Positions 43,916 through 52,299 are shown, numbered from the stretch's first letter. The stretch is 64,000 nt of DNA from UBA4951 sp963652335 (GCA_963652335.1 CAVJSS010000003.1:1-64000), one strand, 5' to 3'. A program made the numbers and translations. Notes: generated from the sequence alone by a model not told the origin.

Positions 43916-45295
43916 TTACATGAAACATTTGACGCCAAAGTAATCGACAAGTTCGGTTATAGACATCCTGATTTGCTTCATCGTGTCTCTGTCGCGAACA
44001 GTGACGGTTTGGTCTTCGATGGTTTGGAAGTCCACCGTCACGCAATATGGGGTGCCGATTTCGTCTTGGCGGCGATAGCGTTTCCCAATCGATCCTGTGA
44101 CGTCATAGGTGCAAGATAGGCGTTTGTTTAAGATGTTAAGGACTTCCGAAGCCTTGCTTTCCAATTTCTTTGACAAAGGAAGGATAGCCACCTTATATGG
44201 GGCGAGCCCCGGAGCAAGGTGCATGACGGTACGGACGTCTCCGCCTTCAAGGGTTTCTTCGTCATATGAATCCACCATGGTCATAAGCATCAGCCTATCC
44301 AAACCCATCGATGGTTCGATGACGTATGGAAGGTATCTTTCGTTGGTTTCTGGATCGAAATAAGTGAGATCTTGCTTGGAATATTCTTGATGGCGGCCCA
44401 AATCGTAATCGGTGCGATCGGCAACGCCTAGGATTTCGCCCCAGCCCAAGGTCGGAAAATCGTATTCGACGTCGGTCGTGGCTTTGGAATAGAAAGCCAA
44501 TTCGGCGGCCTCGTGATCTCTGAAACGGAGGTTTTCTTCTTTGATTCCTAAAGATTCGACGAATTTGAGGCAGAATTTCTTCCAATAGGCAAACCATTCC
44601 AAATCGGTTCCAGGTTTACAGAAGAATTCCATCTCAAGCTGTTCGAATTCGCGGGTGCGGAAAGTGAAATTGCCCGGCGTGATCTCGTTTCTGAATGATT
44701 TTCCGGCATTGCAGATCCCGAAAGGGAGTTTCTTTCTTGAGGCACGTTGGACGGCTTTGAAGTTGGTGAAAACCCCTTGGGCGGTCTCTGGGCGGAGATA
44801 CACCACCGATGAATTGTCTTCCGTGACGCCAATATGGGTTTTGAACATCATGTTGAATTTGCGGATCGGAGTGAAATCGCTTTTGCCGCAATTGGGGCAT
44901 TTGACTTCATGGGCATGGATGAATTTATCCATCTCTTCGAAGGTCATTCCTTCGACGTCGGCATCCGGATATTGGCTTTCGATCAGGCTATCGGCGCGAT
45001 GGCGGGCATGGCAGGCTTTGCAATCGCACATCGGATCGTTGAAAGTGGAAACATGGCCAGTAGCCTCCCAAACTTTCGGATTCATGAGGATTGCGGCGTC
45101 GATTCCGACGTTGGTCGGGGATTCTTGGACGAATTTCTTCCACCATAAGGCTTTGAGGTTCTTTTTTAGTTCAGAACCCAAAGGGCCGTAGTCCCAAGTG
45201 TTGGCCAAGCCGCCGTAAATGGCGCTGCCAGGAAAGACATAACCGGTGTTTTGAAGATGCTGGGTGATTTTTTCGAAATCGAATTTATTAGGCAT
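43916..45295 (-). CDS. glyS: Glycine--tRNA ligase (homodimeric type)
   Basis: A 459-residue single-chain class II GlyRS, like the alpha2 enzyme of Mollicutes and eukaryotes rather than GlyQS. It has GSAIYGGLANTWDYGPLG, motif 2 in FGICNAGKSFRNEITPG, motif 3 EPSMGLDRLML and a Zn-like CxxC pair. The start at MPNKFDF (45295) follows GAGGAAA. An upstream in-frame ATG lies beyond the hairpin. No T-box was seen. Confidence 0.95.
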   Translation of the reverse strand: MPNKFDFEKITQHLQNTGYVFPGSAIYGGLANTWDYGPLGSELKKNLKALWWKKFVQESPTNVGIDAAILMNPKVWEATGHVSTFNDPMCDCKACHARHRADSLIESQYPDADVEGMTFEEMDKFIHAHEVKCPNCGKSDFTPIRKFNMMFKTHIGVTEDNSSVVYLRPETAQGVFTNFKAVQRASRKKLPFGICNAGKSFRNEITPGNFTFRTREFEQLEMEFFCKPGTDLEWFAYWKKFCLKFVESLGIKEENLRFRDHEAAELAFYSKATTDVEYDFPTLGWGEILGVADRTDYDLGRHQEYSKQDLTYFDPETNERYLPYVIEPSMGLDRLMLMTMVDSYDEETLEGGDVRTVMHLAPGLAPYKVAILPLSKKLESKASEVLNILNKRLSCTYDVTGSIGKRYRRQDEIGTPYCVTVDFQTIEDQTVTVRDRDTMKQIRMSITELVDYFGVKCFM

Positions 45296-45310
45296 ATGGA
45301 TTTCCTCAAT

Positions 45311-45333
45311 AAAAAAAGTCCAACTTTTTGGAC
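45311..45333 (-). terminator. Terminator-type hairpin between recO and glyS
   Basis: On the minus strand GTCCAA (45333-45328) pairs with TTGGAC (45323-45318), followed by seven T. It probably ends the ybeY-cdd-era-recO unit. The predicted glyS start site falls on its first base. Confidence 0.7.
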
Positions 45334-45338
45334 GCATT

Positions 45339-45369
45339 ATTTTAATGGCTTTGAATATGAAATGTCAAC
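45339..45369 (-). promoter_or_regulatory. Possible glyS promoter
   Basis: On the minus strand a perfect TTGACA (45369-45364) and TAAAAT (45344-45339) are separated by 19 nt, a long spacer. Confidence 0.45.
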
Positions 45370-45384
45370 CCTATATAAGTTAAG

Positions 45385-46116
45385 TCAGCAACGTTCCAAC
45401 ATTAATGTTGACTTGAGTTTGACGTTGGTTAGGTTCTCGATGTAAGAGGCTAGCTGGCATATCAAGGCTATCGATTCGTCTTTGTTAAAAGAAACGCGAC
45501 CGAAATCTTCCAAAGGGAATAAGAAAGCGTATCTCAATATCTTTAACATCCTTCCGCCGATCCTAATGGTGTTCGAATCGGCATATCCTTCCGATACGAA
45601 GCCGCCTTCTTTGTAATTTACCCCAACGATGTTTTTCTTGTTTCCGGAGATGACGCATCTATCGACTTCCAAGCCATAGCCCATTATGGCCAATAATTTG
45701 GCGAAATATAGAAAACACGCCGAATATATCGGATATCCTTCGTTTATTTCCTTTATCGCTTTGTCAAGATAAGGGAAGGCTTTGATAGCGTCTTCTTCGC
45801 TTAATAGCCGTGAATTGATCTCAGAAAGGAAGGAAAGGCAGCTCATCCAAAGGAGGTCGTCTTTTTCTTTTAAGGCAAAAAGGGGCTTGCCTTCCGAAAG
45901 ATAAAGGCTGTTTCCGTCTATCGAAGAAAAGAGGGAGAACCTTGAATAAGCGAATATTTGGCAAGATGAGGCGTTTTTGCTGTTTGTCTTTTTTATCCCT
46001 CTGGCCAAAAAGGAAAACAATCCTTCTTCTCCTATGCAAGCAACCATGGCGTCGTTTTCTTTATAAGGAGAGATGTGAAGAACGTATCCTTCTTTCTGAA
46101 TAAGCTCCTTTCTCAT
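45385..46116 (-). CDS. recO: DNA repair protein RecO
   Basis: A 243-residue RecO. The N-terminal OB fold (EGYVLHISPYKENDAMVACIGEEGLFSFLARGI) and a helical C-terminal domain are visible. It mediates RecA loading with RecR. Similarity is moderate, but the era-recO-glyS order is that of Bacillus. It overlaps era by 4 nt. Confidence 0.9.
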   Translation of the reverse strand: MRKELIQKEGYVLHISPYKENDAMVACIGEEGLFSFLARGIKKTNSKNASSCQIFAYSRFSLFSSIDGNSLYLSEGKPLFALKEKDDLLWMSCLSFLSEINSRLLSEEDAIKAFPYLDKAIKEINEGYPIYSACFLYFAKLLAIMGYGLEVDRCVISGNKKNIVGVNYKEGGFVSEGYADSNTIRIGGRMLKILRYAFLFPLEDFGRVSFNKDESIALICQLASYIENLTNVKLKSTLMLERC

Positions 46117-46997
46117 CTATCTTTGCTATAGCCAAAAGCTTTGAGCCTATCGCTTTTTTGCCTCCAATCGGCGGCTTGTCGGACTTCGATTCTAAGATCG
46201 ATGTGCTTATGGAGGCGTTTCTCCAAATCGCGTCTGGCTGTCATCGAGATCTTTTTGATCATCTCCCCGCCTTTCCCGACCACGATTCCGATTTGGCTTT
46301 TCTTTTCGACCCAAATCGTGGCTTCGATATATATCTCTTTGGCTTTTTCGTTCAATGAATCGATGGTGACCGCGGCTTGATGCGGCACTTCGTCGGAAAG
46401 GAAATGGAGCATTTCGTAACGAATAGTTTCTTTGACGTCGAAAGCCACCCCTTTGTCGGTCAAGGTACCTTCTTTATAATACATCGGCCCTTCCGGGAGA
46501 TATTTGGCCACCGCTTCTTTGACGTCTTTCAATCCGAAATTGGTCAAGGCGGACATTTGGATTATCTCCTTGTTCGGGAATTCCTCGTGCAATTCGCTAA
46601 GCAAGGCTTCCATTTTCGGGGCCGTGGCCAAATCGATTTTGTTGACCAAAATCAAAAAAGGGCAATTGAGTTTCAAGGCTTTGAGGGTCTTGAAAGATGG
46701 ATCGTCTTCCTCAAAATTGTCGGCGGAAATCATGAAAAGGCAGATATCGGCGTCCCCTAAGGAAGAACGGGCTTCTTTGTTCATGAATTTGTCCAAAGCC
46801 GCTTCGCCTTCGAAAAGGCCTGGAGTATCGATGAAAACCATCTGATAGTCCTTTTCGGTCAAAACGCCGATGATGTTATCCCTGGTGGTTTGGGGTTTTG
46901 GGGAAACGATCGAGACCTTATGGGACAAAATAGCATTCAAAAAAGTCGATTTGCCGACGTTTGGTCGGCCTAAGATGGCTACGAATCCGCTTTTCAT
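46113..46997 (-). CDS. era: GTPase Era
   Basis: A 294-residue Era, which binds the 3' end of 16S rRNA in 30S maturation. G1 is GRPNVGKST at 10-18, G3 is DTPG, and G4 is NKID. The C-terminal KH domain contains IGIVVGKGGEMIKKI. The start at 46997 overlaps the cdd stop (ATGA). A longer in-frame opening lies inside cdd. Confidence 0.96.
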   Translation of the reverse strand: MKSGFVAILGRPNVGKSTFLNAILSHKVSIVSPKPQTTRDNIIGVLTEKDYQMVFIDTPGLFEGEAALDKFMNKEARSSLGDADICLFMISADNFEEDDPSFKTLKALKLNCPFLILVNKIDLATAPKMEALLSELHEEFPNKEIIQMSALTNFGLKDVKEAVAKYLPEGPMYYKEGTLTDKGVAFDVKETIRYEMLHFLSDEVPHQAAVTIDSLNEKAKEIYIEATIWVEKKSQIGIVVGKGGEMIKKISMTARRDLEKRLHKHIDLRIEVRQAADWRQKSDRLKAFGYSKDR

Positions 46998-47398
46998 TTG
47001 ATCAAATCCTTTTTGCCGAAAGCGAAAGGCAGAATCCCTTCGATGTTCGTTTCTTTGACGTCGCCTTTCAAATTGGCTAGATAGATTTTGGCATTTGGGT
47101 CCAAAAGCTCGCTGATGACTTGGCGGCAAGCCCCGCAAGGAGCGCAGACGTCATCCGTATCGGCGATGATGGCGATAGATATGATATCCCCCGCCTTAAC
47201 GCCGTTCATCATGGCGTTGGCGATGGCGTTTCTTTCGGCGCACAAAGAAAGGGGATAAGATGAATTTTCCACGTTCCCGCCTTTGAAGATCCTTCCGTCT
47301 TTCGATAAAACGGCTGCCCCTACGGCAAAATGGCTATAAGGTGAATAGGAAAGGGAGCGGGCATCTTTGGCGGCTTCAATCAAGGTCGATTCGTTCAT
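46994..47398 (-). CDS. cdd: Cytidine deaminase
   Basis: A 134-residue homotetrameric-type cytidine deaminase. The zinc site is Cys53-Ala-Glu55 (SLCAERNAI) with Cys88 and Cys91 (PCGACRQ), the all-Cys version found in Bacillus. It deaminates cytidine and deoxycytidine in salvage. It lies between ybeY and era as in Bacillus, without the intervening dgkA. Confidence 0.95.
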   Translation of the reverse strand: MNESTLIEAAKDARSLSYSPYSHFAVGAAVLSKDGRIFKGGNVENSSYPLSLCAERNAIANAMMNGVKAGDIISIAIIADTDDVCAPCGACRQVISELLDPNAKIYLANLKGDVKETNIEGILPFAFGKKDLIK

Positions 47399-47852
47399 TC
47401 GATACTTCCTCCAATATCTTATCTTGAAGAGAGAACATCGCGATCTCATCTTCCTTTTTCATATGATCGTATCCCAATAGGTGCAATAAGCCATGGGTGA
47501 AAAGGAAACTTAATTCCCTATAAAGGGTGTTGCCGATTTCCTTAGCCTGCCTTTGAGCCTGAGGGACGGATATCAGGATTTCCCCTAGCATCTTTTCGAT
47601 GTTCGGATCGTTTATTCGATGAGTTGGGTCTTTATCGTCGTTGAAGGCGAAGGATATCACGTCCGTCACCCTATCGACCCCACGATAATCTTTGTTTATC
47701 CGATGGATCGTTTCATCGTCGACGAAGCTGACGTCGACTTCGTAATTGTCTTTGACGTCAAGATGTTTGAAGGTCGCTGCCAAAATATCTTGGTAGCGTT
47801 TTTCCATCACGTCGAATTTCGCATCGCAAGCGTTAGAAAAAACAAGTTCCAT
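47376..47852 (-). CDS. ybeY: Endoribonuclease YbeY
   Basis: A 158-residue YbeY. The metal-binding motif HGLLHLLGYDH has His120, His124 and His130, and RVTDVISFAF is the conserved core. It acts in 16S 3'-end maturation and ribosome quality control. It overlaps cdd by 23 nt. phoH is not upstream here. No clear Shine-Dalgarno is seen. Confidence 0.94.
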   Translation of the reverse strand: MELVFSNACDAKFDVMEKRYQDILAATFKHLDVKDNYEVDVSFVDDETIHRINKDYRGVDRVTDVISFAFNDDKDPTHRINDPNIEKMLGEILISVPQAQRQAKEIGNTLYRELSFLFTHGLLHLLGYDHMKKEDEIAMFSLQDKILEEVSNERIDLD

Positions 47853-47878
47853 GGCTTAACTTTAACATAAAGTTAGCC
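47853..47878. repeat. Inverted repeat between the C39 gene and ybeY
   Basis: GGCTTAACTTTA and TAAAGTTAGCC face each other around a 3-nt loop with one bulge, immediately before the ybeY ATG. It lacks a T tract. It could be an operator or an mRNA hairpin that affects ybeY initiation. Confidence 0.45.
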
Positions 47879-47887
47879 TTAAAGCCA

Positions 47888-49081
47888 TCAATCGCGTGGT
47901 TTGAAGATATATTCTCTGAAATAAAGCTCGTTCATCTCCCTTTCTTTCTTGGAGAATACATAATCGAAAATCTCGGCGCCGCCCTTTTCGATCAAAAGCA
48001 AAGCGAAAAGATGGAAAAGATAGAAATTGAGGGAAGCTTCGTTGGACATTAAGCTTGGGAACAAAGAGAAAGCGGCCGTGACGAAAGTCAATATCCCTCT
48101 TTCCAATAACATCGTTTTCCCGTATTTGTCAGCATCCTTGCTCAAGGAAAAAAGAAGTTGCTTGGCTTCCTCTTCTTTTTCAGACTGGAATAGCATCCCC
48201 TCTTCTTTCCTCATCCTTTTGCCTTTTAGAGAAAAATATCGATGGAATAAGAGCTTTTCTCCGCACAATAAGGCTAAAACCCCACCTAAGGAGATAAAGA
48301 AAGAAGGAGTGTTTAAGCCAACTATCACGCTTAAAAGGACGATGGTTCCGATTTTGGAGACCACCGATGCCGTATCGGCGAAGAGATTCTTTTTGAAGGC
48401 GTTGAACCTCTCATAATTGATTTTAAGGCGGTTTGGGTCTTTATCATAAACAGACAAGAGATATCGCTTGTCGAAAGAACGGATGGAACAAAGGATGAAA
48501 ATCCTTCTTCCTTCTTCCAAAAGGAGATATAGACCTAAACAAGTAAGGCTTAGCCATAAAGGGGCTTTATCAAGAAGGGCAAGGCCGAAAGCCAAACATA
48601 TTTCCGATACGAATAAGAATGCATCGGAAAGGATTTCCTTCCATAAAGGGACGATTCTTTTGGCTTTAGGGGGCTTTGACACGTGATATTGTTCCATTAT
48701 TCCCCAAAGTCCGCTCCACAAGGATAAAAAGGATTCTTTCTTTAGATGGGTCTCTCCTTTCGCCGGATCAAGATAGGTCACCGTTTCCTTTTCTATTTCG
48801 GTGACCACCACCATATGGATTCCTTCTTCTTCGTTTAACAAAGCCAAAAAAGGGCCTTCCTTCTCGAAGGGATAGGAGAATTTCTCCTTTTCCGATTCAA
48901 AGAACCTGAGATCGAATCCGAAAGAAGACATTTCTTCTTCCAAGGTCTTCAAAGAATAGGGAGGATGAGCGGAGAAAGCGATGTTCTTCCAACCTCTCTT
49001 TTTGGTTTTTAGATAAGCCAATGTCCTTAAAGATGACAAAGCGCAGCTATGTTCGTCGAATTGATAGGAGATCTTAGACAT
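47888..49081 (-). CDS. C39-type peptidase fused to ABC-transporter-like membrane domain, no ATPase domain
   Basis: A 397-residue protein. Residues 1-150 look like a C39 (bacteriocin-processing) peptidase: Gln7 and Cys13 in YQFDEHSCAL have the family's six-residue spacing. His89 (EGIHMVVV) and Asp105 (YLDPAKGE) complete the catalytic set. From about 160 there are five to six hydrophobic segments arranged like an ABC exporter membrane domain. The protein ends where the nucleotide-binding domain should begin, with no Walker motifs. It may pair with a separate ATPase, act as a stand-alone membrane protease, or be a decayed exporter. ATG 49081 follows GGAGGG, which is buried in a hairpin. Confidence 0.7.
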   Translation of the reverse strand: MSKISYQFDEHSCALSSLRTLAYLKTKKRGWKNIAFSAHPPYSLKTLEEEMSSFGFDLRFFESEKEKFSYPFEKEGPFLALLNEEEGIHMVVVTEIEKETVTYLDPAKGETHLKKESFLSLWSGLWGIMEQYHVSKPPKAKRIVPLWKEILSDAFLFVSEICLAFGLALLDKAPLWLSLTCLGLYLLLEEGRRIFILCSIRSFDKRYLLSVYDKDPNRLKINYERFNAFKKNLFADTASVVSKIGTIVLLSVIVGLNTPSFFISLGGVLALLCGEKLLFHRYFSLKGKRMRKEEGMLFQSEKEEEAKQLLFSLSKDADKYGKTMLLERGILTFVTAAFSLFPSLMSNEASLNFYLFHLFALLLIEKGGAEIFDYVFSKKEREMNELYFREYIFKPRD

Positions 49082-49083
49082 GT

Positions 49084-49119
49084 TTCCCTCCAATACCTTT
49101 TAGAGACAAATGGAGGGAA
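49084..49119 (-). promoter_or_regulatory. Hairpin sequestering the Shine-Dalgarno of the C39 gene
   Basis: On the minus strand TTCCCTCC (49119-49112) is perfectly complementary to GGAGGGAA (49091-49084), which is the ribosome-binding site 4 nt before the ATG. The upstream nitroreductase frame stops at 49129, so a ribosome terminating there would sit on the 5' arm and could open the helix. Confidence 0.55.
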
Positions 49120-49128
49120 TTTACCTAT

Positions 49129-49419
49129 TTATTCTTCTTTTTCTTCTATTTTATGATGGGAAGAAACCTCGAAATGGTATTTGACGATGCCTAAATCGAT
49201 CTTGAAATAAGGGCCACCGAGGTTCTTTAAGATGACTCTGCCGTTTTTGAGTTCGAAAAAGAATTTTTGCTGGTTAAGGGCAGTTGGGGCCAAACCTGCG
49301 GCTATGACGCCCTTCATGAACCAATCGCATTCTTCATCGGCCTTATAAAGTCGGGAAATGTCTTTGCTTTTATGAGGGAAGCCACCATTTTTACCATATC
49401 CCAAAGAAATGACGATCAA
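49129..49419 (-). CDS. Nitroreductase family protein, C-terminal part (in -1 frame)
   Basis: About 96 codons encoding the C-terminal part of a nitroreductase-like protein (VISLGYGKNGGFPHKSKDIS; APTALNQQKFFFEL). It has no plausible start of its own; the first candidate is a TTG inside the upstream frame. It becomes continuous with the N-terminal part by a -1 shift at A-AAA-AAC. Its end lies 9 nt before the hairpin that covers the next gene's ribosome-binding site. Confidence 0.7.
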   Translation of the reverse strand: MIVISLGYGKNGGFPHKSKDISRLYKADEECDWFMKGVIAAGLAPTALNQQKFFFELKNGRVILKNLGGPYFKIDLGIVKYHFEVSSHHKIEEKEE

Positions 49420-49781
49420 AAGTTTTTTCCTTTTTCAAAAGCGGCTTCCGTCTTTCCGTGCGTTAAGGCGACCCAACAGGTGTTAAGGCCTATTTCTTGG
49501 CACTTTAGGACCAGCTTTTCGCCATAATATCCGGCTTTTTCTTGATCCCTTTTATTTCCCACGATGCAGATGTAGTTGGCGACGTTTTCGAATTTGCCAT
49601 AACGGGCCAAAATGGAAGAAAAGCATTTAGGCTCATCGAAAAAGACTTGGAAGGAGAGGCCGCTTTCAAAGCCGATTTCGTTGGCCAAGGATCTTATCTC
49701 TTCCTTCTTTTCTTCTTCGATTGGCTCTGATTTATATTGCCTGACGCTATGGCGTTCTTTCATCAATTCGATGATATCCAT
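49416..49781 (-). CDS. Nitroreductase family protein, N-terminal part (stops after a slippery heptamer)
   Basis: A 121-codon frame with the nitroreductase opening MDIIELMKERHSVRQYKSEP and a TM1586-like core with GEKLVLKCQEIGLNTCWVAL. The family binds FMN and reduces varied substrates with NAD(P)H. The frame ends GGA AAA AAC TTT TGA: a canonical A-AAA-AAC heptamer sits two codons before the stop, and a -1 shift joins it to 49129-49419, giving a full-length protein of about 217 residues. Programmed frameshift, inactivating mutation and homopolymer sequencing error are all possible. The start follows AAAGGG. Confidence 0.7.
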   Translation of the reverse strand: MDIIELMKERHSVRQYKSEPIEEEKKEEIRSLANEIGFESGLSFQVFFDEPKCFSSILARYGKFENVANYICIVGNKRDQEKAGYYGEKLVLKCQEIGLNTCWVALTHGKTEAAFEKGKNF

Positions 49782-49834
49782 GATGTTTCCCTTTCTTTTG
49801 AAACATAAATAGTCAAAGACCAAAAATCATCTTG

Positions 49835-51050
49835 TTATCCAATGACTTTCCAATAGCCTATTTTATTGGTTCCAATCCTCTCGATAAAGCCTTTTTCAGA
49901 CAATGATACGAACACTCTCGATATGGTTCTTCTCAATATTCCAAGTTTAGCAACCAACGTATCGTAGGAAATGCTTGGGGCATTGTTCAGCTCTAGCGAT
50001 GCATTTTTCGTTATCATTTAATTCATTGGGAAGATTTTTGCCATTTACGTGATAAAAATCTTGTCCCATCAACTTTGCTTTCCATGTTCAATGTCGAAAT
50101 AAATGACATTGTCTTTCAAATGAAAGATCGTGCCACTTTTGTGCCACTTTTTTGCGGCACGATTGTTTTTCAAAGAATGCTGATAGTAAAATAATTAAGC
50201 AATTATCGAACTAATTTTTGATTGCAATAGCAAAAACGAACGCTGAAGATCGTACCAAGTTATTTAAACTATCAATCGATTTGAATAACGTCTTTTCGCA
50301 ATTTGATCCGCAGAAGGATTCGCCATTCGCCCAGCAAAGAACATAGTAACCAACTTCTTTTATCGAATTCAGCAATGAATGGGTTTTGGATCTTCGATGG
50401 TTTTTCTTTTTATAAAAAGAAATATGGCGATTTATCCCTTTTTGATCTCCCGACGTCCGTTTCTGTTAGATTCTTTTCTTTCTATTATTCCATTATCTTT
50501 CAATCTGTTGATTATTCTCATGACGGCCGATCTATGCTTGCTGGTTTTCATAGCCAATTCTTTGGTGGCAACATTTGCGTTTTCAGCGATTGAATCGCAT
50601 ATGTTTTTCTATATCGGAGAATTTTGCAGTCTCGCTTTTCTCATTGAACTCGCTTTTGTAAAATGGGATGGTCACGGTTATTGCCGACGTGCCGAAACGA
50701 TAGGCTTCTACGCCGTATTACTTTACGACTTTCGGTGCGCCGTGCCCGGTTTACTCGACGATATGGCATTGAAGGAAGATTTTTGTTAGCTCTTCGTTCA
50801 CTAGATGCGTTTTTCTCATAAGGAATTCGTCTTTCGTCATCCCGTTTGGCATCGTGTCGCAGGAAATGATTTCCAGCCTATCGTCAAGCCAATATATCTT
50901 AGGTGGGATCCTATCGACCCATTTATTATGGACGATAGCGTTGATCCGTGCCTCTCTGAAGGCATCCCCATCGAACGTTTTTCTCGTTTTATCATTTTCG
51001 AGGTATCGACATAGGCTTGGATTAAGAAATCATGATGTGGTTCATAAAGC
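49835..51050 (-). pseudogene. Decayed AlbA_2/HATPase_c_4-type transcriptional regulator (RecG-like family)
   Basis: Minus-strand fragments in several frames reconstruct this family. GDAFREARINAIVHNKW and PPKIYWLDDRLEIIS (about 50970-50890) come first. TGHGAPKVVK and a SAITVTIPF strand (about 50740-50660), a winged helix ELAMKTSKHRSAVMRIINRL (about 50580-50430) and a second winged helix at 50017-49835 (ISYDTLVAKLGILRRTISRV) follow. In-frame stops and frameshifts separate the pieces. The N-terminal AlbA_2 domain is missing because the remnant starts at the rpsU terminator. Direct GTGCCACTTTT repeats occur near 50130-50150. Confidence 0.75.
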
Positions 51051-51052
51051 AA

Positions 51053-51079
51053 ATAAAAAAAATCCCGATGGACGGGATT
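51053..51079 (-). terminator. Intrinsic terminator of rpsU
   Basis: On the minus strand AATCCCG (51079-51073) pairs with CGGGATT (51067-51061) over a 5-nt loop, followed by a T run. Confidence 0.88.
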
Positions 51080-51085
51080 AGTTGA

Positions 51086-51262
51086 TTACCACTTCTTGCG
51101 GCGGGCCATTTCGCTCTTGCGTTTGCGCTTTAAGCCAGTCTTCAGATAGTATTCGCGTTTGCGAGCTTCCATGAGAATGCCGGATTTGTTGACGCTGCGT
51201 TTGAAGCGGCGTAACGCTTCATCGAGAGATTCGCCTTCGTGGACGACGGTTTTGACGATCAT
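51086..51262 (-). CDS. rpsU: 30S ribosomal protein S21
   Basis: A 58-residue S21 (MIVKTVVHEGESLDEALRRF; basic tail KTGLKRKRKSEMARRKKW). It helps mRNA binding near the anti-Shine-Dalgarno. GAGGTGAG (about 51268-51275) provides the ribosome-binding site. In some Bacillaceae deoC and mtaB lie next to rpsU, whereas here they are 7-8 kb away across an accessory island. Confidence 0.96.
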   Translation of the reverse strand: MIVKTVVHEGESLDEALRRFKRSVNKSGILMEARKREYYLKTGLKRKRKSEMARRKKW

Positions 51263-51333
51263 TTCTACTCACCTCGCTTTCTGAACGTTAGGTATTCTAC
51301 ACAAGAAAACGCCTTATATAAAGAAAATTAGGA

Positions 51334-51348
51334 TATAATCTTTGCAAT
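51334..51348 (+). promoter_or_regulatory. -10 box of a near-leaderless transcript
   Basis: TATAAT (51334-51339) is 9 nt from ATG 51349, leaving a predicted 3-nt leader and no Shine-Dalgarno. Confidence 0.5.
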
Positions 51349-52299
51349 ATGGGCCAAAAACCGTTTCTGAGCGTCATAATCCCCGTTTATTCAGGGGAGA
51401 AATATTTCGAAAGATGCTTGTCTTCTTTGCTTAAGCAGGAATGCGATGAAGATTATGAGATCGTCCTTTCGATCAATCTGGATGCGGAAGAGGGATGCAA
51501 AAGATTGTGCGAAGAGGCATTGAAAAAGGACCCTCATTTCGTTTCGATAACGATGAAAGAAGGCAATCTAGCCAAGATGATATGCAGATTGGAGGGGGTT
51601 AGGTTCTCCAAAGGGGAATATGTCACCTTCGTTGACAATGACGATTATTATTCTTCTTCCAAAGCGATCGAGAATATCATCAAAGAAATAAAGAAACATA
51701 AGACGGATATCACCGTCTTTCCTTATTATCATTCGAAACACGATAAAGAAAGATTGGCCTTCGCCCAGAATTTCAAAGAGAAGGTCTTAAGCAAAGAAGA
51801 GGCCTTCGATAAATTGAACAAGGATTTTTCCATGCCCCATTTTCTTTGGAACAAGGCTTTCAAAAGGGAATTGTTCGATTCTCCTTTGATGGTCTTTTCT
51901 AAAAAAGAGGATATGTTCGAAGATTGCGTTTTGTCTTCTTCTTTGTTTTTGGCTGCGTCTAGCTTCTATCGTTCTTCTTATCCTTATTATTGTTATCGGA
52001 TCGATAATCCTAATGCAGATACAAGGATAAAAAGGATAGATAGGGCTTTTTATCGTTTATCCGTATATGCATCGGAAAGAGCGTATTTGGAGAAATACCA
52101 TCCTGTATATCTAAAGTATTGGAAGAAAGCGTACCACCGGCACGTTTCTTTCGTTATCTATGATTCCATGTGCGACATGAAACATGGAAAGGGGCGGTTG
52201 CTCCATAATCTAAGGCAGTTAAATAAATTGCATAAGAAGAAGTGCGATTTAAAATGGTTGGATTGTTATGAGGTGGTAAAGAGGACGGTTGAGGGGTAG
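51349..52299 (+). CDS. Family 2 glycosyltransferase
   Basis: A 316-residue GT2 enzyme with FLSVIIPVYSGEKYFERCL and the metal-binding FVDNDDYY. A GT-A domain and a helical C-terminal region (AYHRHVSFVIYDSM) follow, with no membrane helix. Such enzymes add sugars to capsule, teichoic or surface glycans; the acceptor is unknown. It stands alone on + at the left edge of the accessory island, beside surface-protein genes. Confidence 0.85.
   Translation: MGQKPFLSVIIPVYSGEKYFERCLSSLLKQECDEDYEIVLSINLDAEEGCKRLCEEALKKDPHFVSITMKEGNLAKMICRLEGVRFSKGEYVTFVDNDDYYSSSKAIENIIKEIKKHKTDITVFPYYHSKHDKERLAFAQNFKEKVLSKEEAFDKLNKDFSMPHFLWNKAFKRELFDSPLMVFSKKEDMFEDCVLSSSLFLAASSFYRSSYPYYCYRIDNPNADTRIKRIDRAFYRLSVYASERAYLEKYHPVYLKYWKKAYHRHVSFVIYDSMCDMKHGKGRLLHNLRQLNKLHKKKCDLKWLDCYEVVKRTVEG

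Noticed and set aside
45296..45384. T-box riboswitch upstream of glyS
   Set aside because: Only a short hairpin and promoter are present; the T-box consensus and stem I elements are absent in 89 nt.
50303..51081. Several plus-strand open frames of 70-136 codons
   Set aside because: The minus strand of the same bases encodes identifiable fragments of an AlbA_2/winged-helix protein, so the plus frames are shadows of a pseudogene.
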